64,000 nucleotides of DNA, taken from positions 3,451,501-3,515,500 of the forward strand of contig NZ_AP025516.1 in the NCBI RefSeq assembly GCF_023169885.1. Reading direction: 5' to 3'. The first letter of the stretch is position 1. Every line of letters starts with the position of its first letter. A program made the translations under genes and the position numbers. The notes beneath the pieces are model-generated. The model was not told where the DNA came from. It was given only the letters and a program-made list of their open reading frames with translations, and ran no database searches. The stretch comes from Desulfofustis limnaeus (lineage in GTDB: Bacteria; Desulfobacterota; Desulfobulbia; Desulfobulbales; Desulfocapsaceae). Positions 45,928 to 55,524 of this stretch are shown here, one piece after another.

Positions 45928-46070
45928 AGGGGAGCTTGAAAAATGCGAAATTTCGTTCACGATCGAGGCGCGCACGAACATGTTACCACAGGCATATACA
46001 TGGTATTACGAGGATAAAATGTGATTGCGCAACGATGAAATTGGGCGAAATGGCAATTTTTCAAGCTTCT
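45928..46070 (+). repeat. Dispersed repeat copy C, 143 bp
   Basis: It starts AGGGGAGCTTGAAAAATGCG and ends GGCAATTTTTCAAGCTTCT, so the outer dozen bases are inverse complements. The core ATCGAGGCGCGC and GATTGCGCAACGATGAAATT matches copy A most closely, in the same relative orientation. It occupies the divergent gap between the DUF362 and DUF2868 genes and could affect both promoters. Short ORFs through it appear in copies A and C only because the DNA is similar. Confidence 0.82.
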
Positions 46071-46218
46071 CATGAACCTTACCATGAAGGAGTCTTTCCG
46101 TGCAATGCTCGCCGAAGGGTGCGAACACCGTTTCAGTCGTTGCATTCCACCGCCGTTATCTACTATCATCTTCGCCACGACCACGCTTTCCCGCAACTTC
46201 GATCTGCTTTCGGCATCC

Positions 46219-47751
46219 ATGGCTGACAACTGGACATATCGCGACACCGTCGATCTCGACTACTGCCTCGACCGGGACCGCGGCCTGAGCCCCGAGACCA
46301 TCCATCAACGGGACCGACAGATCTTTCTCGACGCCTGCCAGGCCGAGGCCGACAACGATCGACAACTGGTCGCCTGCTGGTTGCGCCACCGCCTGATACA
46401 GCTGTTTCCCGGCAGTTCCCCCCCTAGTCCGGGAGCACGCCTGGAGAAGCTCTGGCGCACGGCCGGGGTGCTGCTCATGTGCGGAGGGGGCGTCGCCGGT
46501 TTCGGCAGCGGTCTGGCCTTTTTCAATTATTCCGGGACCACGCCGGTAAACGTCTTCCACTTTTTGCTGCTGTTCGTCCTGCCCCAGCTGGTGCTACTGG
46601 TGCTGGTGTTTATCGGGGCCGCCGCCCGCGCCTCGAGACTGCTCCGTACCCCATCGTTGACCTCCCGCCTCTACCTCCGCCTGTTCACCTTCCTGGCGCG
46701 CCGACGCTCGGACGCTGATCGGCTTCTTGATCTGGTACGCAGTATCTCGACCACCGGCCGATTGTTGTTCTGGCGTTGCTTCATCTTGTCGCAGAAGATC
46801 ATGATCTGCATCAACGGCGGTCTGTTGGCCGCTACGCTGTTGAAGGTCGCCACCACCGATCAGGCGTTTGGCTGGCAATCGACGATCCAGGTCAGCGGAC
46901 CTGTCATCCACCGGCTGGCACAGCTTCTCGCCGCCCCCTGGTCCTGGCTCATCCCGGCTACGCTTGCCCATCCATCCCTCGCCGACATCGAAGGCAGCCG
47001 GATCATTCTCAAGGAGGGCATCCAGCATCTGGCCACCGAGAATCTCGTTGCCTGGTGGCCGTTCCTCGTCTTCGCCCTGATTTTTTACGGCCTTATCCTG
47101 CGCCTGCTGCTGCTTCTTGTCGGCACCCTGCTGCAGCGCCGTGCCCTGCGCCGTTTCCATCGTGGCCGGCCGGATGTCATGCGGCTGCTGCGCCGCATGC
47201 AAACCCCGTTGCTCACCTCGGGTGCATCCGACCAAGCCGATAGCCTGCAAGGCGTACCGGAACCAGTGCAGCCGCCCGCCGGCTCGACGCACCAGCCGCC
47301 ACTGGCGATGACGGCGCTCCTGGCCCTGGTTCCTGAGGATATCAACAACGAATGTTCGGAGGCTGTCCTGAATCGACTCCTGTACCCGCACGGATTTTCC
47401 GTTGCCGCTCGGGAGCTGCTTCGCCTCGACGAACCGTTCCCCTCCGGCCTGCTCCAGCGGTTGGCAGCCTCCGCCCGGAAGCATGGCGGGCTGTTGCTGT
47501 TGACGGAGGCATGGTCACCGCCGATCAACGACTGGCTGCATGGCTGTGGCGAGATCCGGACCGCTATGGGCCCGGATCTTCCGCTGATCGTCGGCCTGCT
47601 CGGTTTTCTTCGCCAGGACGGCAGCTTCAACCGACCATCCGCCGAGGACACCAGCCTCTGGCGTCACGTCCTGGCCGCCCGTCACGACCGTTACCTTGAG
47701 GTTATTGAACTGGGAGAGACAGGTCCCGACGCCCAGGAGTCATCATCATGA
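46219..47751 (+). CDS. DUF2868 membrane protein
   Basis: A 510-residue protein with hydrophobic segments near 95-115, 130-155, 195-220, 250-275 and 305-330, flanked by a charged N-terminal domain and a soluble C-terminal domain. The layout and the partner GTPase gene fit DUF2868. The start is uncertain: 46219 (MADNWTYRDTVDLDYCLD) begins the family-like sequence, but no good ribosome-binding site is seen, and ATGs at 46072 and 46084 directly follow repeat C. Function is unknown. Confidence 0.75.
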   Translation: MADNWTYRDTVDLDYCLDRDRGLSPETIHQRDRQIFLDACQAEADNDRQLVACWLRHRLIQLFPGSSPPSPGARLEKLWRTAGVLLMCGGGVAGFGSGLAFFNYSGTTPVNVFHFLLLFVLPQLVLLVLVFIGAAARASRLLRTPSLTSRLYLRLFTFLARRRSDADRLLDLVRSISTTGRLLFWRCFILSQKIMICINGGLLAATLLKVATTDQAFGWQSTIQVSGPVIHRLAQLLAAPWSWLIPATLAHPSLADIEGSRIILKEGIQHLATENLVAWWPFLVFALIFYGLILRLLLLLVGTLLQRRALRRFHRGRPDVMRLLRRMQTPLLTSGASDQADSLQGVPEPVQPPAGSTHQPPLAMTALLALVPEDINNECSEAVLNRLLYPHGFSVAARELLRLDEPFPSGLLQRLAASARKHGGLLLLTEAWSPPINDWLHGCGEIRTAMGPDLPLIVGLLGFLRQDGSFNRPSAEDTSLWRHVLAARHDRYLEVIELGETGPDAQESSS

Positions 47752-49154
47752 TCCCGGAGATCGCCATCATCGGTCACCCGAACGAGGGGAAATCCTCGGT
47801 TCTGTCCACCCTGGCCGAAGACGATTCGGTCGTCATCAGCCCGCTCCCCGGGGAAACTACCCGCTGCCGGACCTTCCCCATCGTCATCGACAACCGGGAA
47901 ATCCTGCGTTTTACCGATACGCCGGGCTTCCAGAACCCGGTGCGGCTGCTGGCCGAACTGAAACGTTCCGGGCTCTCCGGAACCTCCGGCCTGGAACATC
48001 TGCACAACCTCACCAGCTCCCGCCCCGAGTTTCGCGAAGATCATGAACTCATCCAGCCACTCCGGCGCGGCTCGGGCCTCATTTACGTGGTCGACGGCTC
48101 GCGCCCGCCCCGTCAAGTGGACCGGGCCGAAATGGAACTGCTCCGGCGTCTTGGCCGCCCCCGCATGGCAGTGCTCAATTGCAAACGTGACGAAGAGCGC
48201 TTCCTGCCCGACTGGAAAGAACAATTGACCCAGCACTTCAACTCCTGGCGGCTGTTCAACGCCCATCGCGCCACGTATGCCGAACGGATCGACCTGTTGA
48301 CCGCGCTCACCTCCATCGACCAGGATTGGCAGCCGGTCTTGAACGCGGTTATCAGCGCCTTCGAGCACGATTGGCAGCGCCGGGTCAAAACCAGTGCTGA
48401 CATCATCTGCACCCTGTTGACCGATGTGTTGACGCTGAAACTTTACCAGGACTGCCGCCCCGGTGACGATGAGGGCCGGTTGCGCGATCGCTTGTTCACC
48501 CGTTACAGCCGGTCCGTTATCGAGATGGAGCAAACGGCCCAGCAACAGCTGCGCCCCCTGTTCAAACACAATATTTTCACCATCCGGCTCCCCCCCCACT
48601 CGCTGCTGCACGAGGATCTCTTCAGCGAGCGGACCTGGCAGCTCCTCGGCCTCAGCAAAAAACAGATGCTGCTGCTCGGCTCGCTCGGCGGCGCTGCCGT
48701 TGGCGCCGGGGTGGACGTGGCAGCCCTGGGACACGGCCTTGGCCTGTTCACCGTGCTCGGTGGCGCTGCGGGCATGATCACCGCTCTGGCCGGCCGCCGT
48801 CACCTGAAGGCGGACGCCTCGCTGCTTGGCCTGCGCCTGGCCGGTTCCCGGTTGCAGATCGGGCCGGCCCAATCCATTTCCCTGCTGTTCGTCCTGGTGA
48901 ACCGGCAACTCTTGTTTTTCCGACACATCATCAACTGGGCCCATGGACGCCGGGACTATCCCGAACAAAACACCATCGATCTCCCTACCGCCGATGCCTT
49001 CACCCGCTCTTGGAGCAGCACCGATCTGCGCGTCTGCCAGGCCTTTTTCCAATCGCTGCATCGCTCCTCCGCCGCCGGTGACCTGGTATCCGTCGAACCG
49101 ATGCAGGGGCTACTCGAAAAAACCCTGATGCAGATCAGCCACGAGCGTGGGTAG
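47748..49154 (+). CDS. DUF3482 GTPase
   Basis: A 468-residue protein with an N-terminal Era/YfjP-like G domain. Walker A is GHPNEGKSSVL (near 7-17), the switch II region is RFTDTPGFQNP and the fourth motif LNCKRDE takes the place of NKxD. A C-terminal region with a hydrophobic glycine-rich hairpin (LLGSLGGAAVGAGVDVAALG) could insert in membrane. The ATG overlaps the DUF2868 stop as ATGA, so the two are expected to act together at the membrane. The pair is recurrent in bacteria but uncharacterised. Confidence 0.82.
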   Translation: MIPEIAIIGHPNEGKSSVLSTLAEDDSVVISPLPGETTRCRTFPIVIDNREILRFTDTPGFQNPVRLLAELKRSGLSGTSGLEHLHNLTSSRPEFREDHELIQPLRRGSGLIYVVDGSRPPRQVDRAEMELLRRLGRPRMAVLNCKRDEERFLPDWKEQLTQHFNSWRLFNAHRATYAERIDLLTALTSIDQDWQPVLNAVISAFEHDWQRRVKTSADIICTLLTDVLTLKLYQDCRPGDDEGRLRDRLFTRYSRSVIEMEQTAQQQLRPLFKHNIFTIRLPPHSLLHEDLFSERTWQLLGLSKKQMLLLGSLGGAAVGAGVDVAALGHGLGLFTVLGGAAGMITALAGRRHLKADASLLGLRLAGSRLQIGPAQSISLLFVLVNRQLLFFRHIINWAHGRRDYPEQNTIDLPTADAFTRSWSSTDLRVCQAFFQSLHRSSAAGDLVSVEPMQGLLEKTLMQISHERG

Positions 49155-49304
49155 TACCGCGGAAAAAAGATGTCATTTCCGCAGATATCGGCTATAGATC
49201 GGCAACTTACTACCTGACAGCGAAAAAACGCCCCCCGGCAGGGACATCGGACGATCAACCCCTTGCCCCGCCGGACAGATTCCAGAACAGCCAGTCCCAT
49301 AAGC

Positions 49305-50987
49305 ATGACGAGACATTACCCCCTGGTGTTGAAAGGTATCGGTTTTGTGCTGCTTTTCTTCTTTCTCAAGGCCTTTCTCTCCACTATTGCACTGTCGAGC
49401 TTCCACAAGGTGATTGTCGATGCGGAGTTGGAGCATGATGACGCCATCGAGGTTTTTTTCGCAACCGGCCTCGCTGCCAGCACCTTCAAAGGAGACTTCC
49501 GCAAGAGCACCCGCTTTGAACAAAAGAAGAGAGCGGCACTCACCATCAGTCTGGGAGACAATGTGGCCCGGAAGGTACGCATCGATACCGGCCAGCAACC
49601 TGGGGCCACCAAACTCTTCTCGCTCTCCTTCGTCAGCCACTACGGACCGGATATTGTCTTTACCCCGCAAGACATCTACCAGCGTTTTCGACCCAACGAA
49701 GGGGTCGAGACCTACGTCCTGCGCCCGGATCACGTGCTGGTCGTCTCCCGAACCAATGACCCCTTTCTGGTGCTGCACGGCGATCTCGTGGTCGACAATC
49801 CGTTTCTTAAAACCGTTTTGCCGGCGATCATCGCCGCTCTGCTGGTGGTCATCGCCGGACGCCTTTCTCTGAAAACCTTACCCGCCTGGACCGACGTGGC
49901 CACCAAGGTCTCTTCCACCGGGGTCAATTTCGGCTCCCTGGACGGCATCCGCGGTCTTGCCGCGCTTCTGGTCCTGGCTCAACATACCGGAGTGGTACGC
50001 GGCAGCGGTATGTTTGCCGTGTGGCTCTTTTTTGCCCTCAGCGGTTTCCTGTTGTCCACTCCCTTCGTTCGTCAGCCGGAACGGGCCCTGTCTTACCCCT
50101 ACATGGCGCACTATCTTCTGCGACGTTTCAAACGCATTGTGCCCATGTATTTTACGATGATCACCATCACCATTTTATTTCTCGGTAAATTCGACGTCGC
50201 CTTCCGGCATTATCTGTTTCTCCAGGCCAACGGCCATTATTGGACGGTCGCCCAGGAGATGTTCTTCTATCTGATCCTGCCGGCAGTCATGATCACCAGC
50301 ACCCTGCTCTTCCGGAACCGTCGACTGCCGGCGCTGCTCTTCTTTGCTGCGGTTGCCGCCGTCGCCCACGCTTATCTCACCATCTCCGTCGTTCCCCTGT
50401 ACGGGAACAACGTGACGTTGCGGCCGATGGTCGGCATCTTCCTGATCGGTGTCTTCTGCGCTTTTCTCTTTGCCTACCTCACCGAAAACCACCGGAAACG
50501 CTTGGAAAACCCCGTTGTTCAGCAAGGTTTATCATTCTTCGGTCTCGGTCTTTTCGTTGTCTGCATGATCCTGGCCGATCATCTGATCGGTCGTTTTTCC
50601 GCCTACGATGCGGTGAACCGTCCCGGCTGGTTCGGTATCGCTGCCGGAACCATTATTTTATTCACCCTGCTGTCGGAGGGACGGTTGCTGAGCAAGGTCA
50701 TGGGCTGGCTGCCTTTGCGGGCAGTGGGGGTGGTGAGCTTCAGCTTTTATCTGTTGCACCCGATGATGATCAGCTGTGTACGCGGCACTGCGGACTATTT
50801 CTTCGGTTACTACCCGACCGGCTGGGTACTCTTCCTGCTTTCCGGAAGCGTCACCTATCTTCTGTCCCTGTTCGCCTACACCTATATCGAACGGCCTTTC
50901 ATCATCAGCGCTGCCGCCGCTCAGGGGCCGGGAAGCTCGAAGAAAACGCCGGTACACGCCGCAACTGCCGGGGGACTGCGCAACTGA
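49305..50987 (+). CDS. OafA/YrhL-type membrane acyltransferase with extra N-terminal exported domain
   Basis: A 560-residue protein. The acyltransferase-3 core runs from about residue 205 (LDGIRGLAALLVLAQH) to 535, with about ten spans and FFALSGFLL, YLLRRFKRIVPMYF and YIERPF motifs. Before it, a first helix (7-25) is followed by about 140 polar beta-rich residues and a second helix (165-185), an added domain outside the membrane. Relatives acylate surface glycans. The start 49305 fits the first helix; the ribosome-binding site is weak. There are no glycan synthesis genes beside it. Confidence 0.8.
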   Translation: MTRHYPLVLKGIGFVLLFFFLKAFLSTIALSSFHKVIVDAELEHDDAIEVFFATGLAASTFKGDFRKSTRFEQKKRAALTISLGDNVARKVRIDTGQQPGATKLFSLSFVSHYGPDIVFTPQDIYQRFRPNEGVETYVLRPDHVLVVSRTNDPFLVLHGDLVVDNPFLKTVLPAIIAALLVVIAGRLSLKTLPAWTDVATKVSSTGVNFGSLDGIRGLAALLVLAQHTGVVRGSGMFAVWLFFALSGFLLSTPFVRQPERALSYPYMAHYLLRRFKRIVPMYFTMITITILFLGKFDVAFRHYLFLQANGHYWTVAQEMFFYLILPAVMITSTLLFRNRRLPALLFFAAVAAVAHAYLTISVVPLYGNNVTLRPMVGIFLIGVFCAFLFAYLTENHRKRLENPVVQQGLSFFGLGLFVVCMILADHLIGRFSAYDAVNRPGWFGIAAGTIILFTLLSEGRLLSKVMGWLPLRAVGVVSFSFYLLHPMMISCVRGTADYFFGYYPTGWVLFLLSGSVTYLLSLFAYTYIERPFIISAAAAQGPGSSKKTPVHAATAGGLRN

Positions 50988-51066
50988 CGGGATTCAGCAA
51001 CGGCCTCGGAGGCAGGGACCGAGACCGGGCGGTCATCACCGCAGTGGTATCGATACCTCAGACAAC

Positions 51067-51894
51067 TCAATAGGTCTTGGTATGCCGCCGAAACAGATCC
51101 ATCAAGGCCCGGGTCATCGGTCCGGGACGGCCGGTGCCGATCGGCCGATCGTCCACCTGCCGGACCGGTAGGACCTCCTTGTTGGATGAGGTGAGGAAGA
51201 CCTCCTCGGCCCCATACACCTCCTCGCGACTGATTGACCGAATGGCCGGACGATAAACGTCGGCAGCCAGGTCGAGCAGAACATCACGGGTTACCCCGGG
51301 CAGAATACCCTCGCCGGGGGTCGCCAGTTGCCCATCGATGACGGCGAAAATATTCGACGTGGTCGCTTCCAGAACCCGCCCCCGATCGTCGACGTAGACC
51401 GACTCGATGGCGCCGGCCTCGTGGGCATGGCGCAAACAGAGGATGGCACGTATATAGTCGATGCTCTTGGCGCCGGGGATATAGCGGGTCACATCGGCGG
51501 TGACGATCTTGACCCCATCTTCATACCAGGCAGCAGGGAAGGTCTTGACCGGCGTTACCATGATCAGCAGCCGCGGCTTCTGCCCTGGCGTTATCGAATC
51601 GTCACTGTCTCCGGCGGTGACCAGGAGGCGGATATTGGCCTCTGGGTAATCGTTGCGGGCCAGCGTCTGCTCGACCCGCTGCCGCAAATCCTCTATGGAC
51701 CAGGGGCAGGAGATTTCAAGGAGTCGCAGGGAATTTTGCAGTCGCCGGATATGCGCATCGAGATGGAAGGGTTTACCGCCGTAGGTGCGCAAGAAATCGA
51801 AAGCGCCATATCCCCGCAAAACGGCAAGGTCGCTGACCGGGAGAACCGCCTGATCGGCCGCCACGAATTCGCCATCCACCTGAAACACGCCCAT
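51067..51894 (-). CDS. Class IV PLP aminotransferase (branched-chain or D-amino acid type)
   Basis: A 275-residue fold-type IV enzyme. AAAGGAAAAGGAATT precedes the ATG at 51894. RGYGAFDFLRTYGGKPFHLDAHIRRL is the usual N-terminal motif, GAKSIDYIRAIL holds the PLP lysine, and GRVLEATTSNIFAVIDGQLATP plus GILPGVTRDVLLDLA bind the cofactor phosphate. The family includes IlvE, D-amino acid transaminase and aminodeoxychorismate lyase; these are not separable here. No neighbouring biosynthesis genes help. Confidence 0.85.
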   Translation of the reverse strand: MGVFQVDGEFVAADQAVLPVSDLAVLRGYGAFDFLRTYGGKPFHLDAHIRRLQNSLRLLEISCPWSIEDLRQRVEQTLARNDYPEANIRLLVTAGDSDDSITPGQKPRLLIMVTPVKTFPAAWYEDGVKIVTADVTRYIPGAKSIDYIRAILCLRHAHEAGAIESVYVDDRGRVLEATTSNIFAVIDGQLATPGEGILPGVTRDVLLDLAADVYRPAIRSISREEVYGAEEVFLTSSNKEVLPVRQVDDRPIGTGRPGPMTRALMDLFRRHTKTY

Positions 51895-52047
51895 AATTCC
51901 TTTTCCTTTCAGCAAAATTGAAGGTGCCACCGCTCCACCGGCCGCCGCCGGCGGCCAGTCGTCACCCTAGCATACCCCATGACATTTCGGCCACTGTTTT
52001 TCCCGGTGCGGGACATCACGCGGCCGGCCATCGGCTCCAGCCCCCGT

Positions 52048-53883
52048 TCATGACCGCTTTTGTTCGAGCTCCTCCCAACGCCGGTACAGCCGCTCCACCT
52101 CACCCCGAGCTGCCTCCAGATTTTCCCAGCAGCGATGCAGGGCCTCGGGATCGGCCCCCAGGGCAGGATCGGCAAGATGCTGTTCCAGCTCTTCCCGGCG
52201 CTCTTCTGCTTTCGTGATTGCCTCCTCGATCTGCTCGTATTCCCGTTGTTCGAGATAGGTGAGGCGAGCTGTTTTCCTTTCCGACGGTCTCTGCTCCTTT
52301 TTTTCGGGAACAGCAGTCACGGTTCGTCCGGGCTCTCCCTTCTTTCCTTCGATATCCCGCAACCACTGTTCATAATCGCCGTAACTGCGCACCGTCCCAT
52401 CGCCGACGAATCCCAAGACCCGATCGCACACCCGATCGAGCAGGTAGCGGTCGTGGGTGACCAGCACCACGGCGCCGTCAAATTCGAGCAGGCTTTCCTC
52501 AAGGACATCGAGCGAGGCGATGTCCAGGTCATTGGTGGGCTCGTCGAGCAGCAGAATATCGGCCGGCTGCCTCATCAACCCGGCGAGCAGGATGCGCGCC
52601 TGCTCGCCGCCGGACAACTGGCCGACCGGCGTATCCAACTGATCCGGTCGAAAGAGAAACCGTTTCGCCCAGGACACCACATGAACAAAACGACCCTGCA
52701 GGATCACCCCGTCCCCGTCCGGCGCCAGGGCCCGACGCAGGGTCGCTTGGGGGTCGATGCCGGAACGATCCTGGGTAAACGTCACCACCCGGACCCCGTC
52801 GGCCAGCGTGATCGTTCCCGCATCGGCCGAGTCGTCACCGCTAGCCGCCCCGGCCAGGATGCTCATCAGCGTCGATTTGCCGCACCCATTGGGGCCGACC
52901 AGCCCCACCCTGATCCCGGGTGACAAAACCAGGTTAAAGTCGCGCACCACCTGCTTAGCGTCGAGCAGTTTGCTCACCCCCCGCGCTTCGAGCAGCTTTT
53001 TGGTCTTTCGGCCAGTCTCGCTGAAATCCAAGCCAACCCGATCGTCAACTCGATTCAACTGCTGCAGCTTCGACAACTCATCCTGGAGCCGATAGGCTTC
53101 ATCGACACGGAAGCGGGCCTTGGTCGTCCGCGCCTTCGGCCCCCGACGCAACCATTCGGTTTCTCGCTTGACCTTGTTGGCCAATCGTTCTTCCTGGCCC
53201 AGTTGCTGCTCGAAAAACGCCTGCCGCTTCTCGAGAAAAACCGAATAGGTGCCGTTCACCTGAAACGTGCCGGTCGGGTAGTTGCGGGCCAATTCCACCA
53301 CCCGGTTGACACTGTTCTCCAGAAAGCGCCGATCGTGACTCACCATGATGAAAGCCTTGGGGCCCTGCGTGCCGGAAGGCGCCAATAAGCGTTCCAGCCA
53401 GATGATGCCCCCGATGTCCAGGTGGTTGGTTGGTTCGTCCAGCACCAGGAGGTCCGGCTCAATCACCAGCGCACAGCAAATTGCCAGTCGTTTGCGCCAG
53501 CCGCCGGAGAGCTTCGCGGCTGGGAGATCCGGCTCGACCAGGCCGGCGCGACTCAGCATGGCCTCGGCGCGGCTCCGTTTCAACTGAGCATCGAGCGGTA
53601 ATCGCTCCAGGCTGAGCAACAGGTTGTCCAACGCGTTCAAGCGGTCGTCCAACTCGTCCTTCTGGGCCAGATGGCTGACCACGATACCACGGCGTCGTAA
53701 AATTTCACCACGGTCGGCTTCTTCACGCCCGGAAATGATGGACAACAAGGTCGATTTACCGGAGCCGTTCGGTCCGATCAGCCCGATTCGGTCACCCTCG
53801 GCAACGACCAGCTGTACCTCGGTGAACAACGTTTGAGCCCCAAAAGCCTTGCCAACGGAGCGACAGGTTACCAGAGCGGACAT
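52048..53883 (-). CDS. uup: ABC-F family ATPase Uup
   Basis: A 611-residue soluble protein with two ABC domains. Walker A is GPNGSGKS near residue 39 and GPNGCGKS near 335; signatures are LSGGWRKR and LSGGEQARI; Walker B segments are LLVLDEPTNHLD and ILLLDEPTNDLD. A linker between domains (about 225-285) is rich in Arg and Lys. The C-terminal coiled-coil (about 530-611, LTYLEQREYEQIEEAI) is the Uup hallmark. ABC-F proteins act on stalled or branched ribosome and DNA substrates rather than in transport. Confidence 0.9.
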   Translation of the reverse strand: MSALVTCRSVGKAFGAQTLFTEVQLVVAEGDRIGLIGPNGSGKSTLLSIISGREEADRGEILRRRGIVVSHLAQKDELDDRLNALDNLLLSLERLPLDAQLKRSRAEAMLSRAGLVEPDLPAAKLSGGWRKRLAICCALVIEPDLLVLDEPTNHLDIGGIIWLERLLAPSGTQGPKAFIMVSHDRRFLENSVNRVVELARNYPTGTFQVNGTYSVFLEKRQAFFEQQLGQEERLANKVKRETEWLRRGPKARTTKARFRVDEAYRLQDELSKLQQLNRVDDRVGLDFSETGRKTKKLLEARGVSKLLDAKQVVRDFNLVLSPGIRVGLVGPNGCGKSTLMSILAGAASGDDSADAGTITLADGVRVVTFTQDRSGIDPQATLRRALAPDGDGVILQGRFVHVVSWAKRFLFRPDQLDTPVGQLSGGEQARILLAGLMRQPADILLLDEPTNDLDIASLDVLEESLLEFDGAVVLVTHDRYLLDRVCDRVLGFVGDGTVRSYGDYEQWLRDIEGKKGEPGRTVTAVPEKKEQRPSERKTARLTYLEQREYEQIEEAITKAEERREELEQHLADPALGADPEALHRCWENLEAARGEVERLYRRWEELEQKRS

Positions 53884-53941
53884 GGCGATCTTAAAATTAA
53901 ATACAATGTTATCAGTTACTTAAAGGCGACGAGATTTTACC

Positions 53942-53970
53942 TTGATAGATTGACACGATACGAGTATAAG
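53942..53970 (+). promoter_or_regulatory. Sigma-70-type promoter upstream of the M23 peptidase operon
   Basis: TTGATA, a 17-base spacer and TATAAG lie in an AT-rich divergent gap, about 98 bases before the peptidase ATG. A nested TTGACA within the spacer has the wrong distance. It fits the plus-strand M23-bactofilin run. Confidence 0.6.
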
Positions 53971-54067
53971 CTTTACCAACGTTCGGGTGCCCTGAGCGAC
54001 CGCACCCGGGCAGTCGGCTATCATACAGACAGAGCCCACTTTTAACAACAACGAGAAAGACTCTGCC

Positions 54068-55066
54068 ATGAATGAACGATTCCATATTATCGTCACCGGG
54101 GAGAACGGGCGCTCGTCGTCATTCCAGATTTCCAAAAAGCGCTTTTTTGTCACCTTTTCCTCCCTGCTCATCTTCCTTACCTCACTATGCGTTTTCGGCT
54201 ACTTCACCACTGGCTCCTACCTGAGCAACAAGCTGATGAACGGCAAGGTCGACGAACTGCAGGAACGGCTTGTCGAGAGTAAACGCAGCATCAAAGACTA
54301 TCAGCGACAGCTGGCCGACCTGAAAAAAGAGCATGAGAAAGAGATCGCCGCGCTGACCGATGATCACGAAAAACAGCTGGCCCATGTCCAGACCAGCTTT
54401 GACTTGGAGAACACCAACCTCCAGTTGGAGAATCTCCGGTTGATGAACACGGCGGTCAACGATTTGAACGAGCGAAGCGAGCTGATTGAAACGGTGATGA
54501 ACACCATCGGGGTCAAGATCAAGGGTTCGGCCGACACTTCCCGCAAGAACAGCGGCGGCCCCTACATCCCGGCCGAAGAGACTTCGTACGATGATCTGTT
54601 GAAAAAAGTCGACGACTATCTGGAAACGGTACGGCTCATGCCGCTCGGACGACCGGTAGAGGGCTCGGAAATCTCTTCGCCGTTTGGCAAGCGCACCGAC
54701 CCGATCAACGGCAAGAACGCCTTTCACGAGGGTGTCGACATCCGCGGCGAACGAGGGGAAAAAGTCTATGCCACCGCCGCCGGCAATATTGTCAAGGCCT
54801 TCAAAAACGGCAACTACGGCAACTACGTGGAGATCGATCACGACAACGGCTATCGTACCATCTACGCACACCTGCAGAACTATCTGGTGAAGTCCGGCGA
54901 GGTGGTCGAACAGGGGCAGGTTATCGGCCAGGTAGGCGATAGCGGCCGCTCCACCGGCGCCCATCTGCACTATGAGATCCGGTTCGGCGACAAACCGATC
55001 AACCCGACAAAATTCATCAAGGTTGCAGAAATCGGCACCAAACTGCAGACTGCCAAGCGAGATTAG
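54068..55066 (+). CDS. Membrane-anchored M23 family metallopeptidase
   Basis: A 332-residue protein. A short basic cytoplasmic start is followed by a membrane helix (about 29-50) and a coiled coil (about 58-140, rich in ELQERLVESKRSIKDYQRQ-like heptads). The LytM domain at about 205-315 has the zinc ligands in AFHEGVDIRG and HLHYEIRFG, and YAHLQNYLVKSGEVV between them, so it looks catalytically intact. It probably cleaves peptidoglycan cross-links. It precedes bactofilin by eleven bases, a known pairing in cell-shape loci. Confidence 0.9.
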   Translation: MNERFHIIVTGENGRSSSFQISKKRFFVTFSSLLIFLTSLCVFGYFTTGSYLSNKLMNGKVDELQERLVESKRSIKDYQRQLADLKKEHEKEIAALTDDHEKQLAHVQTSFDLENTNLQLENLRLMNTAVNDLNERSELIETVMNTIGVKIKGSADTSRKNSGGPYIPAEETSYDDLLKKVDDYLETVRLMPLGRPVEGSEISSPFGKRTDPINGKNAFHEGVDIRGERGEKVYATAAGNIVKAFKNGNYGNYVEIDHDNGYRTIYAHLQNYLVKSGEVVEQGQVIGQVGDSGRSTGAHLHYEIRFGDKPINPTKFIKVAEIGTKLQTAKRD

Positions 55067-55077
55067 ACACGAACGTC

Positions 55078-55512
55078 ATGTTCAGCAAAAAGGCTTCTAT
55101 CGATAAGGAAATGCAAAAGGCCGAAAGTGAGACCATCACGGCCATCATCGACAAGACCATGGTCATCAGCGGGGAGATCTCCTTCAAAGGCAAGACCCGC
55201 ATCGACGGCACCATCAACGGCAACATCGACGGAGAACACCTGGTTCTCAGCGAATCGGGGACGATCACCGGTGATATCAGAGTGTCCTCGTTCATCTGCC
55301 ATGGCACCATCGACGGCAACATATCCGCCAGCCTGGTCACCGCTCGCAAAGGTTGTTCCATCCGCGGCCGCCTCGAGGCCTCCAACCTCACAGTCGAACC
55401 GGGTGCACGGCTTGATGGCGAGATCAAGGCGACCGGCTCCAACCTGTCGTCCGGCAGCGCTAAAATCCCATCCGGGTCATCATCGACCCCGACATCATCA
55501 TCTTCTTCGTGA
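55078..55512 (+). CDS. Bactofilin
   Basis: A 144-residue polymer-forming cytoskeletal protein. The beta-helix core (about 20-125) shows repeating short rungs such as MVISGEISFKGKTRIDGTINGN and GTITGDIRVSSFICHGTIDGN. The C-terminal tail is low-complexity Ser/Thr/Pro. Bactofilins scaffold peptidoglycan enzymes, and the M23 peptidase gene directly upstream fits that job. Confidence 0.92.
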   Translation: MFSKKASIDKEMQKAESETITAIIDKTMVISGEISFKGKTRIDGTINGNIDGEHLVLSESGTITGDIRVSSFICHGTIDGNISASLVTARKGCSIRGRLEASNLTVEPGARLDGEIKATGSNLSSGSAKIPSGSSSTPTSSSSS

Positions 55513-55524
55513 TTCTTCCCGTCC

